From Euborellia annulipes (lineage: Eukaryota > Arthropoda > Insecta > Dermaptera > Anisolabididae): DNA of 64,000 nucleotides. The stretch spans positions 86,833-150,832 of the forward strand of contig JAKCPI010011633.1 of the NCBI GenBank assembly GCA_023213315.1. Reading direction: 5' to 3'. This document shows, in pieces, positions 1-13,300 of the stretch. The first letter of the stretch is position 1; every line of letters begins with the position of its first letter. The notes beneath the pieces are model-generated. The model saw only the letters and a list, made by a program, of their open reading frames with translations. It searched no databases and was not told the DNA's origin. Made by a program: the position numbers and the translations under genes.

Positions 1-314
1 TAAAAACAAAATTTGTAATTAATATATAACTTAACATATCGAAATTATGTTGATTTGTTCCATAAATTGAAAATTTTTTTAACAGAATAGGTCTTCTTAA
101 GAAGAAAAAAAGAAAGTGTTCCACTATTTTAAACTCGCAATGTAATAAGAAAGTATTAAATTAAGGGATTATAAAATTATAAATACCTGTGGAAAGTAAA
201 ATTTGTCTAGGGAGGAAGGATGAGAGGGCAATCAATGAAAATGATAGAAGAAAAATAGAATAAGAAAAAATTCAAATAATTCACAAAAGGAAACAAATCC
301 GAAGGTGTCACATA

Positions 315-718
315 TTAAGGTGCGCGTCTCGAAAAACCGTTAATTGCCGATTGAGAAGCTGGTTACTCTAGGCGGCAAGAGATGGCGTTAGTTTCCCCAT
401 AGGGATACAAGCATTTTAGTTCATTTCATTTGAAAGGTAATTAATTAAAGGCAAAAAATTAAATAAATCTTTAACACAATGATTTCTAATTTAATTATCT
501 ATAAGATATAGACAGAATTTTTTTTTTAAATATCTTTTATTTAATGTGATTTATCTAAAAATATTTTTTTTTTTTTTTGAAAATTAAAAAAAGGGCTTCT
601 GTAAGTTGTAGATATTTTAAATAGTTTTTTAATATTTTAAATAGCATTTTTGGTCGAAGCTTCAAAATTATGTTAGCTGGAAACTTTCAAAATCGGCACC
701 TCGAGACGCGCACCTTAA
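315..718. mobile_element. TTAA-flanked MITE, 404 bp
   Basis: Both ends read TTAAGGTGCGCGTCTCGA as inverted repeats (315-332 and 701-718). The outer TTAA fits the target duplication of piggyBac-like or Kolobok elements; one or two further short matches extend inward. The interior is AT-rich and has no coding capacity. Confidence 0.7.
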
Positions 719-1116
719 GACTCATAAAAAAATAAATATGAGAAAATATGGTTAAGGCTGAATCCAAAGGATTTCTAAATGAATACTGGTGGCATTGTGT
801 TTCTCCTCGAAAATATTACAGCGAAAGTAGTGTATTGTTTTAAAATTAATTTGAATGATAAATTTAATATTAAAAAAAATTATCTTTGAATGGCATGAAA
901 TTAAAATGAGCCAGCAGAAAATAATTGTCCTGAAACTTGATTAATCCTTTAAACAATTAGTGATCATTGAATGAAGATTTAGATGAAGGCCGTGGTAATA
1001 TTCAGGTTGAAATAAAAAGTTCGTGATATTTTGCGCTCTCTTATTCCTTGATTTGCCTATTTTATATTAGGAAGCCGTAAAGGTTCAGGTTAAACAGATC
1101 GAATTCATTTACTCAC
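719..1116. other. Intron 5 of the SLC22-like gene, visible part
   Basis: AT-rich sequence between exon 5 and the TTAA-flanked MITE. No exon, repeat family or clear motif is seen; the next exon is not in the window. Confidence 0.6.
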
Positions 1117-1346
1117 CAGCGCCCTTTTGGAAGCCGATGACGAGTCCAGCGGCAGCCGTGAAAAGTCCGCTCATTAGAAGAGAACTGCTTGCCATTCCCT
1201 TCCTTCCCATTCGGTCTTGAAGAGCCAAAATAACCAACGACGCTGGCAGCTTGGTGATGGATGTCAATGTGAACACGGTGAACGGTGTGTACCCGGAGCC
1301 GCCGACGTTTCGCGAGATGGCGTCGAAGCAGAGGGTCAGGACCATG
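1117..1346 (-). CDS. SLC22-like gene, exon 5 (TM7-TM8, second-half signature)
   Basis: Encodes the last base of codon 343 and residues 344-419. The acceptor is the GGTTGGCAG at 1347-1355, chosen because it is phase 2 and yields IFKSMVLTLCFDAISRNVG, which aligns with helix 7 of SLC22 proteins without a gap. Its polypyrimidine tract is poor. The donor GCTG|GTGAGT is strong and exits in phase 1, so at least one more exon must lie left of base 1. ALQDRMGRKG matches the conserved D-x-x-GRR loop after helix 8. The usual aromatic W of helix 7 is a Ser here. Confidence 0.9.
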
Positions 1347-4300
1347 CTGCCAACCACAGCCATGCACCACGTGTCGAGATCCTGTCACGGGCTGACAGGT
1401 CAACTCAGGAGGACAAGACTGCTCTCACGCTCATGATCGGATTTTGGTCCATTCATTTGTTTAACAAAGTGACTTTGCTCAAAGAGATCTTTGTTCAATA
1501 AAAACATGTTTCTTATTCAAATCAAATGAAAATTATATTCGGGTTCATTAGAATTAACTAAATAATTTCTCGAAATAATAGGGACAAAGAATTTCGAAAG
1601 AAAAAAAAAAGAAATTACTAGTTTCCTCTAAAAAAGAGGATAGGTTCTTAGACCAGGTGGTGTAGAGAGTTAAATTTTTAAAAAAATACTTGAAGCAAAA
1701 AGGAGTAATTTCGGAAATAAGAAACAATTTTTTGGGAGAGGGACACTTTTTTTAGCAGGATAAATAAAAGGCCAACCAGCTATGTTTTTTCTTTATTGTA
1801 TCCGAATCCATAGCGTCGTTTCGGTCGACTATGCCACCATCATCATAGCTAGAATTCCTCAATAGATGGTCAAAAATGGTGACCGAAACGTCGCTGTGGT
1901 TTAAAATAACGAAATAAACATGGATGGCTTCTTGGCCTTTTATTTATCGTGCTACATATTGATTCAGCTATTCACCTCGATTATATACTTTTTTTTAGGA
2001 TTGTTTCCGGCAATTTCTGGTTTGAAGAAGGGAGAGAGGTGCAATCCCTCTTTCTAACGGGGTTCGCTTCCGGGTTTCAAGAGAGAAAATTTATTTCAGA
2101 AGAATTGGCTTGAATAAATAGGGATGGCGTCTAAATGGCCTTATATGCCGAAAAAGATCTTAAAATAAATATTAAACAAAAAGAAAATTTACTCTTTTTA
2201 CTATATTTTTTGCTTTTTTTCATATATGCACTCAGAAAAAATTATTTTAAGAGTACCTATACAAAAAATCAAACATATAATATTTTGACTATATAAATAA
2301 ATTTCGATTTTTTTTTTTTTTTTTTTTTTCATTTATAAAAATAAAACACACCAATGATAGGCTATATATTATAAAAGGTTCTCTTACTAATTTATATAAT
2401 AAGAGGCAAAGCTAAATTTGGATTAATTATTGAGAGCAAAGACCTCGTGGAACAAATTATAGGAAAGTAAAATTCCTCTAAACCAGTTATTAGTTTTAAA
2501 TAGAATTCGTAAAAATAAAATACTATTATATCCAAATGAATGAACCAATAGATGTAATTGAATACCTATAAAACTTATTATTATAATTAGAATATTGACT
2601 CACTTTAAAATGGGTTGTAATAAACGACAGAGTGCAGAAAACTTCAAATGGAAGAATTTTTGTTGAAAATATTTTTAGACAGAGATAATTCATTTTCTAG
2701 TAATATACAGAAATGTACACTATTACTGGTTAAGACTTCAGGGGGAGAAATGTGAAGGTCCAAAATCCTTCCCTCCGAAATCCCATTCACAAATGTTGGT
2801 GTTACGTGATATATTAATATAGTAGAGAAATATATTTAGAGAAACATGGAGCAAAAATTTTAAATAGCTTACTGTTAGAAATTATAAAAAATATTTTTTA
2901 TTCTTTAAAACTTATTCATTTGGGGGAGGGAGATTAATTCTCGGATCATTCGAACCCCCATTCCTGAAAAAATTCTCTGGCTAGTTTCTTTTAGAGATTA
3001 AGAAATCTTTAAAATATTTTCTTTTACTTTATATTAAATATATAATCATTATTATTTATATACGTCCTTTACAAAACTCCTAAGTTATTATTCTATTTAA
3101 TGAAAATAAATATGATTATATAATCAATATAAATGTAAATATAAAAAAAAACTTAATTTTACGTAAAAATAATTTTATATTTTTACTTTAATTTTTATTC
3201 TGCCAAAAGTTTTTTTTTTTTTTTTTTTTTTTTTTTGAACAGTGAAAAAATTTTATTTTAATTCACAAATGTTGGTATGACGTCATAAAACCTTAAAAAG
3301 TGAGTTAATATTCTAATTCGAAGAGCAGTCTTTTAAATAAGGGATAAGGGACACTAATTTCCAAAAAGGCAAATATTATGTAAAATTTTGAAAAATTTAC
3401 CCGTGTTAATGTTATTAAAAAAAAAAAAATAATAATATAAAAAACTTACGATTTGAAAATAAGAATTAAAGTTTTTCTTCTAAGACAGGGAGTCCTAAAA
3501 AGTCCTATTAAAGAAGGTGATCTGGACGCAGAGTTGTTGCCCAGCTTGGCACATTTCTAAAAGAGAACAAACAAACATCCGCATTAATAATAAAAATAGT
3601 TGTGACATAATTCAATCTCAAGTTTTTTTTTTAAATAATAAAGTCAATATTATAGAAAATCAGGTAATAAATAACAAAAAGGCCGCATTGATTAGCACGG
3701 TGTCAGCTGATTGCAAAATAAGGAAAGAGGAGCTGGACACAAATTAAAAACATATTTAATAGACCAGTATTATCTTAAAGAAAGTTATTTATCTTTAAAT
3801 TGAATTAGGAGAGGAAGGTAATAAGGAAAGGCATCGAACCGCCTTGGAGTTATGCAACCAGCAACTCAAGATTTTGACAACAAATCAAGACTCGTTTTCA
3901 CTATTTTTACATAGACAATTTCTAAATAAACTCGTAATTTAAAAATAAAATTTACTATTTTTTTTACATGATTACTGTTTTGTGAATAAATTGGAAATAA
4001 AAAAATCTGGTGTGACAGCACACAACTTTCTCTTACTTTCGGTAATCGAAAGTTGTGTTCTGTGCTTGTCACACCAGATTTTTTTTGTGTCGGCATATAT
4101 CTAGTTTTAGCCGATATATTAAAATTCAAAATGTAAAATTGATAAAGGAAAATATTTATATTTTGTTACAAAGGCAACCATTTCTCCTATCTTTCCTATC
4201 AAGTAGAAGAGTAAAGTGTGCTTCAAAAAACTTCAAGAGCAAAATAAGAATATACATTTTAAAGAGCATCTAGAAAATAATTGATTTTTAAATGTTAATC

Positions 4301-7300
4301 ATAATCGTTGGAGCAAATTTTGAGAAAATCGAAAAAAGTGAAAAAGTGCATCTGTAAAGTACTAGTAGTTTTTGGCCGATTTTGTTCAAAAGCTTTGTGT
4401 TAAGTCACATGGAGGTATCGAACTTAAATATAAAATTTCAACCTCCTAGCTCTTTTTGTTCTTGTGATATTTTGTTCAAAGACACACTCACAAAGACAGA
4501 CCATGTTGCGAAAACCACTTTTTTCAATTCAGGGGAACTCAAAACGTGTATATCCATCAAAATTTCGACATCGAATTTTGGACATGAATCCAATACTTTC
4601 TCACTATATATACCAGGTCTACAATAAGTCCGTAGGATGACATATAGATGGCGTTACTAGAATTTTTCCATATGATTTTTATTTAGGGCTACTAATCTTC
4701 AAACGATACGTGTATAAATTTGACAGCAATCTAAATATTGATTCGTGGGTTATAGAATTTTATGTGAAGCAACTTTTGTTATCGGAAAAAAATGGAAAAA
4801 AGTGAATTTCAAGTTTTAATAAAGCATTGCTTTTTGATGAAAAAAAAATACAGTGGAAACCAAACAATGGCTTGATCCTGTTTTCAGATCTCAAGAGAAT
4901 GCTTGCTGGGAAGAAATTTAAGTCCAATGATGAAGTAATCGCTGAAACTGATGCCTATTTTGACGAGAAAGATAAATCTTACTATAAAAGTGGTATCGAA
5001 AAGTTGGAAAATCGCTATACTCGTTGTATCGCCATCGAATGCAACTATGTTGAATAATAAAATCGAGTTTTGTCAAAATTTTGTTCTTTTCTTACTTATC
5101 GGACTTATTGAATGACCTGGTATATGTATATTAACATATACAGTGCGTTAAAGTATATATAAGCAAGAGAAAGTAAAAAAAACCTCATGATATTGTTAAA
5201 AGGTCTTAACAAAAAAATATGAGAAATTTCCTTCCCCCACTCTCATTTAATCAATCCATAAGCATCTATCCTTCAATCAAGGGCGATAATTATTTATTAG
5301 AAGTCATATTTTTTTAATTATTTATAATTTGAAACAATAAAAGTACAATACAAGGCATCTCTTAATGAGACTGGTCTTTGTCGTTAAGAGGGCCTTCACT
5401 TGTCTCTGATGTCATTCGAGAATAAATTCCAGACACACCTGTTTTAAGCCTAACATGTAAACAAAATACTCATCTAACAAGGGAATAAATCAATTCCTTT
5501 TCCCTTCTTTTTTTTTACTATTAAAAAATGAATTATAGAGATGTGATATCATCATAGAGAAAGATTTAAAAAAAAAATTTTTTTCTCATTAATCTATTGG
5601 GTTTTTCTGAATTAATAATATTATTATTAGAACCTTGAAATGAAAAAGGGAGGGTTGTTTGTTGTTTTAGGTTGATTCAGATTAAAAGTTTTTTTTTTTG
5701 TTAGATTTTTTTAAATATTTATATTGTAATAGGAATATTTATATTAATCATTCTTTTATATCGTATTATCATCTATTGCCGTTTGATATCAAAACCTTTA
5801 TGGAAATTTTTGTTTGTTGGCTTCCAGCCAGAAAATATATTAGAAATAAACATTTAAGATAATGTGTGATACCTGATATAAAATAAATCTCAAGTGAGAG
5901 AGAAGCGAAATTTAAAGAAATAAAAAAATTTGTATTTACCCAGAAAAAAAACTTTAAAAAAAAAAAGGGGGCGTATGAAAAAAAATGTATTTATTCAGGA
6001 AAATGGTCGACTATTCATTCGCCTAACATAAACAAGGTTGTTGAAAATCTCAAAAAACTTTTTTTTTTTTACTTTTAAAAACAATTTTTCAAAATATCCT
6101 CTTGCCATTTTGAAGATAATTTTTTTCTCATCCAGAAAAAATATTTACAAACCGTAGAAAATTAGATCCGAAAATTAAAAGATCGGTTTTTTTATTGATA
6201 AACGAGCAAAGCAAAATTTGGTTTCGATGACGAATCAATTATTTCTATTTTAGAAGGAGAGACGAACATATATATTTTCTCTCAAGAATTTTGTCTTTTT
6301 TTGTAAGCTTAATTATTTTATTAAAAATTGAAAAACTAATTTCAAACTCAAAAAAGTTACATAGATAAATGATAATTGAAGCCCCCAAAGCATTGAAAAA
6401 GTTAAAAAAATATTAAAATAATTTTCTTACCTCGAATTCATCAAATGTTTCCGGCAAAACGTGTTTGCGGTTAATTTTGGCAATTTTTTTGAAATTTTTG
6501 ACGGCTTCATCGACTCGTCCTTTGCTAATAAGCCATTGAGCTGACTCAGGCACAAGAAAATAGAAGAAGGGTACGCAAAGGAACGGCACTGAAATCGCCA
6601 TCATGAAATGGCGCCAGTTACCGAGACTAGTAGCGATCCAAGGTAGAGCAAGGCAGCCCACTGTGTGAAATACCCCGATACATAGATTGAGACCCAGGGT
6701 ACGGCGGGAAGGTCGCATATACTCCAAAACTGTAAGCAAAAAGAAAATTATTTATTAACTTAATTTTTATTTTGTTCGAATAGAAACGATTAGCAAACAA
6801 GGGAGAGTTATGAACACGAAAATCAGCCCGGTTTTTTTTTCTCTCATATGAGCAAGAACAAAAATATGAGCAAAAAATCTGGTGTGAATGGTCTCACAGC
6901 ACACAACTTTCTCTTAACTTGGGTAATCAGAAGTTGTGTTCCGAGCCTGTCCCACCAGATTTTTTGTTTTGAAATATATTTAGTTTCCGATATATTAGAA
7001 TTAGGCTGAAAGCACACCAATTGAGCAAAAACGTTTTCGGACAAAACGTTTTTGACTGATCGTGCCTAAAACTGTTTTTTCAATGCTTTTCTATAGGTCA
7101 ACGCACACCGAGGAGGCAAAACATAGTTATTGATTCTTCATCATTGAACAAAATGTTTTGCCATTGAGCGTTTTGCTCAATCGGTGTAGGTTTGCAAAGA
7201 GTTTTGATCTTGGACAAAACGTTTTTGCTCAATCAGGATGCGTTGGCATTGAGGAAAATGTTTTGTCACTGAGCGTTTTGCTCAATCGGTGTGCGTTGGC

Positions 7301-10300
7301 ATTGAGCAAAACATTTTGCTCTTGGACAAAACGTTCTGTCCAAAAACGTTTTTGCCCTTGGACAAAACGTGGGAAATATTTACATTTTGTTACCTTGGCA
7401 ACGATTTCTCCTATCTTTCCTATGGAAGAGTAAAGTGTGCTTCAAACAATTTTGGGAGCAAAATGAGAATATACATTTTAAAGAGCACGTTTAAAAAATA
7501 ATTGATTTTTGAAATTTAATCAAAATCTTTAAAATAAATGTTTAGATTATTAATCAGACCTCTTTTGAATTTCATGTAAATAGTGATAAAGAATAATTTT
7601 TTTTTTAAATTTCATTATTAATATAAAATTATTATTACTTAAATATATTCACTCTTTTAAACAATTCAATAAGATTTCTAATTTACGCTAAACATCTGAT
7701 TTTTTTTTCTTCAATGAATGAATGATTCATTTGTTTTTAGGTTTCTTAGCCTAACGGGTTTCCTATTAATTAAATTCAACGCAAACATCAATCAACAAGG
7801 ACACTCTCTTAATTCTAAAATAAATAAGCCATTATCTTCCCTCATAAGGTTAAAAAAAACCTTCCGTAATTCTTTTTTGCAAACTTATTTGTTTAGAAAA
7901 TTAAATTTTGCAAAAAAAAAAAATTATCTCTCGATTTTCCCTATTTATTTTATTATGAGATAATTAGAATGAATTGGATATCGTTTTTATTTTCGGGGTT
8001 TATATAAGTATAGGGGGTTAGCGCCTTTTGGTAACCTTTTCATCAAGGTCTATCTCGTTACCAATATTTATGTCTATAGCGATTTGATGCACGCAATTTT
8101 TTTACGCTTCCTGAATTATTTTAATGTTCGCTTATAATACCATGCAAACGGTAAAATTCCATTGCATAGAAAAAAAATAGACAAAAGAAAATGAAATTTT
8201 TTGTGTAACAAGATTGAAAGTTAAAAAATAAATTTAATTTTACTCAAATAAAATATTGTATTAAGCTCTTTACCCCTCCAAGATATGCGCACCGCCAAAC
8301 CCCAGCTCACCTAATCAAAATAAATTTAAAACGGAGTAAATGATTTTAGTTCGTAATTCTTCAGTGAACTAATAAATTTTTAATTGAAAATGTATTTATT
8401 TTACTTTTAAATTTAAAGGTGGAATTTATATTCAAATAACCTGAACTGAATCACTCATCGATCACGTTTTTGAAAAGTGTCTGTTGCATGGGAAAGTTAG
8501 AAGACATTCAGGCCACCCCAACTAATTTACATAACGTCTGATTCATCTTTTAAATATTTATTAGAACTTCAATTAATAACTCAGGAAGTTTTTCAATAAG
8601 AGCAAAAATCAAAATCAATAAAAGAAAAAGGAAAAATAATTGAAACGGACTTGGGTATTGGCATAATTTCAAATTTTTTTTAAGATACTTTTTTGTTGTA
8701 TGTATGGTACATGATAAAAATATATACTCTCAAGAAAAGTTAGAAAAATAAGGAAAATGGTTCGAAAATTTAAGAAGTGGATTTAGGTTCTACTTTGCCT
8801 TAGGACCTGTTCGATAATGGCTCCTTTTTGGCTTTAGAGTACTAATTATTTGTATAGTCTATACAAGTGTTTGCCGCCTTCGGCGGTGGCCTTACCACTT
8901 GCCAGGGGGCGTAGCCTCCTGGACCCTCTTGCTCGCCTTCGGCGAGGAAATGCATCAATTTTATTCTTGCTCAATGTTTTGAAATTTTGCACGCTTGAGG
9001 CGAGCAATTGCAAATTTTAAAATTTCAAATTTCCCCCCCTGACTTAAATTTTAAATTTCCCTTCCCCCCCCCCTCCTCAAAACCCGAGGGGCACATACAC
9101 CCAGGGATAGGAAATCAGTCGCTAGCGCTTCATATTATATACTATGATGATGATAATTCCTTAATGTCCGCCTGTCTGTCTGCCCCGCTCTGTTTGACCA
9201 ATTTCCCGTTGGAATTTCCATATGAAATTTCATATGTCCAAAGAGAACCTTTTATGGATTGCCGAAAAATTATTTTCATCCCGAAATTCTTTTTTTTTTA
9301 ACACAGACTTTTTTGCCATTCACACTCACATTCACACATCCATACACACAGCCTTTTCGGCAACTTAGGCCATTTAAGTCTTTAAACGATGCTCGTTATT
9401 TGTAAATATATCTATGGGGGTCCAGGCATTCTTATTTAAGCAAAAAAAAAAAAAAAAACTTCACAATATTTAATTATCAAATTTTTTTTTTAAATATATT
9501 GTAATCCTAAGCCTATTATTCTTAGAATTATGCAATCCTATATTCATTGTTTTTGCCAATTTTTATGAAAACTTGAAAACATTAGCAATAAGTAACTCAA
9601 GAAGATTGAGTCATTTATCAAGTGGTGAAAAATAATATTTCTTTCGGTTTTATACTTTTGTATGCAAAATGCATTGATTAAATAATTTAAATTCGATTGA
9701 ATATATACAAAGACAATCAGCCTTTTTAAATTCACACCTACGTTTCGAGGGGCCATTTCCTTCTTTTTCAGGATTAGATGGTTGAATTTAATTATATAGG
9801 TATTAATTTTGAATAGACTTAATATCTATAAAATGAGATGTTTTAATTTCTATACCTATAATATACATCATGACGAAATTGCAATCGTTGGCGAGGCCTG
9901 CGAAAACTCTGCAAACAGCCAACTGTGTGAGATCTTTGGCAAAAGCAGTGGCCATATTCCCGACGAAGCTGATCATGTTGGCGATGACGAGGACATGGAG
10001 TCGTCCGATATGGTCAGCCATCACTCCCAAACCAAGGGTTCCGATAACAGAACCCACAAAGTAAAGGGACTGTGCTAATACCGGCTTCCAGTCATCCTCG
10101 CAGACCCAATCCAGCTGAAAAAACAGAGATATTCGCGTTAAGGCTTAAATTGAATTCACTATACGAAGATTAAAGAGAAGACAAAGAGTTCTTGAGGAGA
10201 GTTAAGGGAGAGACCTTGTAATTTGCCTAGCCTAGTTGAGGGGGAATACATTTTGCAGCCATGACATATAACAGAAATCCTAGTGAAATTAAGAGAGCTA

Positions 10301-13300
10301 TCAGATAAAATTAAAAAACTAATGAGATATCTGGTGATTGTCAGAAAAGAACTGATGATTAAAATATTTGGCTACATTCCCGATGAAGTTATGGATGATG
10401 AGAGCAAATTGCACAACGAACTCCTGATATTAAATTTGAAGTCGATTCAAAAATTACACAAACAGAAACAGAGTTGATAAATTTAAAGGTAGATGGAAGG
10501 TTTACTCTGATGTAAGGTTGCAGATAATTGTAGCAAAGATTAATTTTAACAATTACCTGAAACCTTATATCAGAGTAAACCTTCCATCTAACTTTAGATT
10601 CAAAAATTATTCAGCATATCAAAAAAGGAAACCACTTAAACCATTTAATAACTCAAATTTTCTGTTTCTTTTTATCATCGTTTCAATTATCTCGAAATGC
10701 ACTCAAATAAACGTCCATTTGTTTTTCTCTTTTCTTCAACTCTCCCATCCTCAATGATTTCTACCAAGTGTTTTTAGGTCGAATTTATTATTGCTAAATG
10801 CTTATTTGTTAGTGAAAATTCAGTTAGTGTCAACAAAAACAAAGGAAAAATCTTAAAATTGTAATGACCTCAATGTTTAATAATTTATGGAAAGTTTAAA
10901 ATTTATTTAATTTATTGATTAATCTACTGTAAAATAATATTTGCCTGGTCAATATTTTTGGTAAAATTAATTATCAAGGCGTTATTTTGTCTTGAATATG
11001 AACGTTTAGGTTAAAAGGAAATTGACAATTGTTTGTTTTCTGATGTAATAAATTTCGAAGGGATGGAGTGTTTGTATATTCGCGTGTCCTCTAATTGACT
11101 GGGTCAAGTATTTATTATTTTTTCCATTTGAGAACTTTTCACTCAAGGAGGAGATAAATGCAATAGAGATGATAGTTTGAAATTTTTATAGTTTAGAATA
11201 AATAAATATCTCTTAAATAATCTCCATTTTAATTGAAAAAATTGAACTTAAAAAAAAAAATTGCACTACAAATAACATCTGTGACGGAAATGATGTAATT
11301 GGATTTTTTGATGGGAATTTTATAAAAAAAAAAAGCTTTGATTTTAATTTTATTGTTATTGTAGGCCTACTGAATTATTTATTTAAAAGCCAGCTGCAGG
11401 ATGAATGTATCTAATTCATATCTTAATGGAATAATGAATATATAATAAATTTATTTTCAATATAAACATTTATTAGATTTTGAGTGATGATTAATAAAGA
11501 AAAAAAAAAAAAAATATTTTATGAAATATATGATGTATTAATAAAAAATGTTTGATGATAAAATTTCTAGTCGAGGATGTAGGAGCAGCCAAAAAATAAA
11601 GCCTCCAGCTATACAACAAAAAAATTGAGGCGTTTCTGGTGAATTTGATTGACTATCATTCTTAAGAAAATACAATTTAACAATGTAAGGTTGAAATTTT
11701 ATATTCAATATACATGATAACACCACGTTATTTAAGTCTGTTATTTTGGTAAGGACATTGCATTGTATTCTATTTCCTTATATAGGAAAAATTGATGATG
11801 GGCAAGAGCGGATCCAGAGGAGTTTTTCGGGGGAGGGGGGGGGGGTGTAATTCTGGTGTGACTGGTCACACAGCCCACAATTTTTTCTTACTTTCGGTAA
11901 TTTAAAGGTTCATTCTGTACTCGTTGACAAGAATATATATTCAAATAGAATTTTTAAAATTTTATATTAAAAATGAAATTTCCCAAAAAAATTTTTTTCT
12001 CAAATCTCGGGGGGGGGGGGGGAATTACCCCCTTTACTCCCCATTCTTGTATCCGCCCATCATGATGGCACTATTAAATTGACCCGAAACGTTCCAATTT
12101 CTTGTTGTATAAACAGAGGCTTTATTTTTTGGCTGATCCTGTTCCTTTCTCTCTACAATGATTATATTATCTTTTTTATAATGCTATTAGATTTGCTGTA
12201 TGATTGGTTTTCTTTTTATAAACCCACCCAACCTTCTAATCCTTCAAATTAAAATTTTAATTATCTTCTCTCAGCCTCTTATGTTATCGATTCAAAATGT
12301 CAAATCATTTTTTAGGAAGTCTCTGATCCATGCAAATATGAGTTGATATTTTCCGCCGATTCTATTTCAAAATTGACTTTTTTTACTTTCTCTTACCTTA
12401 ATATTACGATCATGTGAAAAATTCGATGTCGAGATTTTACACACGTTTTGAGGTCCCTTGAGTCCAAAAAAAAAGTGGGTCTCGCAAATTCGTCTGTCTG
12501 TATGTAACGATTTTAAACATGAAGGAATTGAGCTATGAGGTTGAAATTTTATATTTAAGTTAACCACCCTCCCGGACAGTTAAAATAAGCTTTTGAACAC
12601 TGCTTTTGAACAAAGTCCGCCAAAAAGTATTAGTACTTTTTTGAAGTTTTTTTTTTTTTTACTTTATTCTGATTTTCTCAAAACTGGCTCTAACTATTTT
12701 GATTAAAATTCATAAATCAACTATTTTTTTATTACAGAAATATTTCAGACAAATAAAATTCAAAAAATATTTTTTTGTCATCTCTAACATCAACTGATTC
12801 TTGCTTAGCTGGTAAGGGGGAATACCTGTTAAGGTGTGGCCCTTGTCTTAATAAATTTTTAATTTAATTTGAATGTGAATGAAAAATAAATTACATTCAT
12901 GGATATGAAATCCGTTCAGATAATATTATGAGTTGGGCTCGTTTTTTTTTTTTAAACTAGAGGAAGTGTCCAAACCTGATTGCTACCTAAAATCAAATAA
13001 AGAGAGAGCGCTCTTTTTATTTTACTACCGTCTTTGAAAACCCGACTTTATTTAGAGTTGAATAGTGGGGGTATTTTTTTCATTTCTTGGCAATTTTTCT
13101 ATAACCAGTCCGGAAACTCGATTATAAATGGCCAGCTATTGAATGTCTGGAGCGGCATTTGCGGATTTCATCTCCTAGCTCTTCTGTGAAGGTAAACTGG
13201 TTTGAAGATGATGGGGTCTGTTGCCAGGTCCCACGCCCCTCAAGGCTTAATGGGGACTCCCCCCCCCCCCGTCTTTAGATTAATGACGTCTTGATGGACA

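Larger units (their letters stand above)
1347..3449 (-). other. Intron 4 of the SLC22-like gene
   Basis: About 2.1 kb of AT-rich intron. It holds a small inverted repeat with a CGAAACGT core (1766-1945), a fragment of the second SINE family (2095-2170), a long T run at 2311-2330 and another at 3211-3236. No further exon-like sequence is seen. Confidence 0.8.
3557..6430 (-). other. Intron 3 of the SLC22-like gene
   Basis: About 2.9 kb. Its left half carries a hairpin and arm of the foldback family and an internally deleted mariner (both listed separately). From 5123 to 6430 it is plain AT-rich sequence with homopolymer T and A runs and nothing else recognisable. Confidence 0.8.
6730..9855 (-). 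other. Intron 2 of the SLC22-like gene
   Basis: About 3.1 kb, with a foldback hairpin (6872-6968), a cluster of lower-order repeats (7010-7370), a foldback arm (7371-7510), a GC-rich hairpin-bearing repeat (8865-9230) and a SINE (9290-9441). From 7511 to 8860 it is AT-rich with no recognised feature. Confidence 0.8.

Noticed and set aside
1113..1403. Alternative minus-strand frame overlapping exon 5
   Set aside because: Different frame from the SLC22 coding frame; residues do not fit any helix of the family.
9809..10078. Plus-strand frames across SLC22 exon 2
   Set aside because: Antisense shadows of a confirmed exon.
10283..10477. 64-codon plus-strand frame with Lys/Glu-rich residues in intron 1
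   Set aside because: No recognised family, no splice or promoter context; possibly a decayed element, not supportable as a gene.
13080..13260. GC-richer stretch in intron 1 with a GTAAAC donor-like site
   Set aside because: No open frame that fits an SLC22 exon; exons 1 and 2 already join in phase without it.
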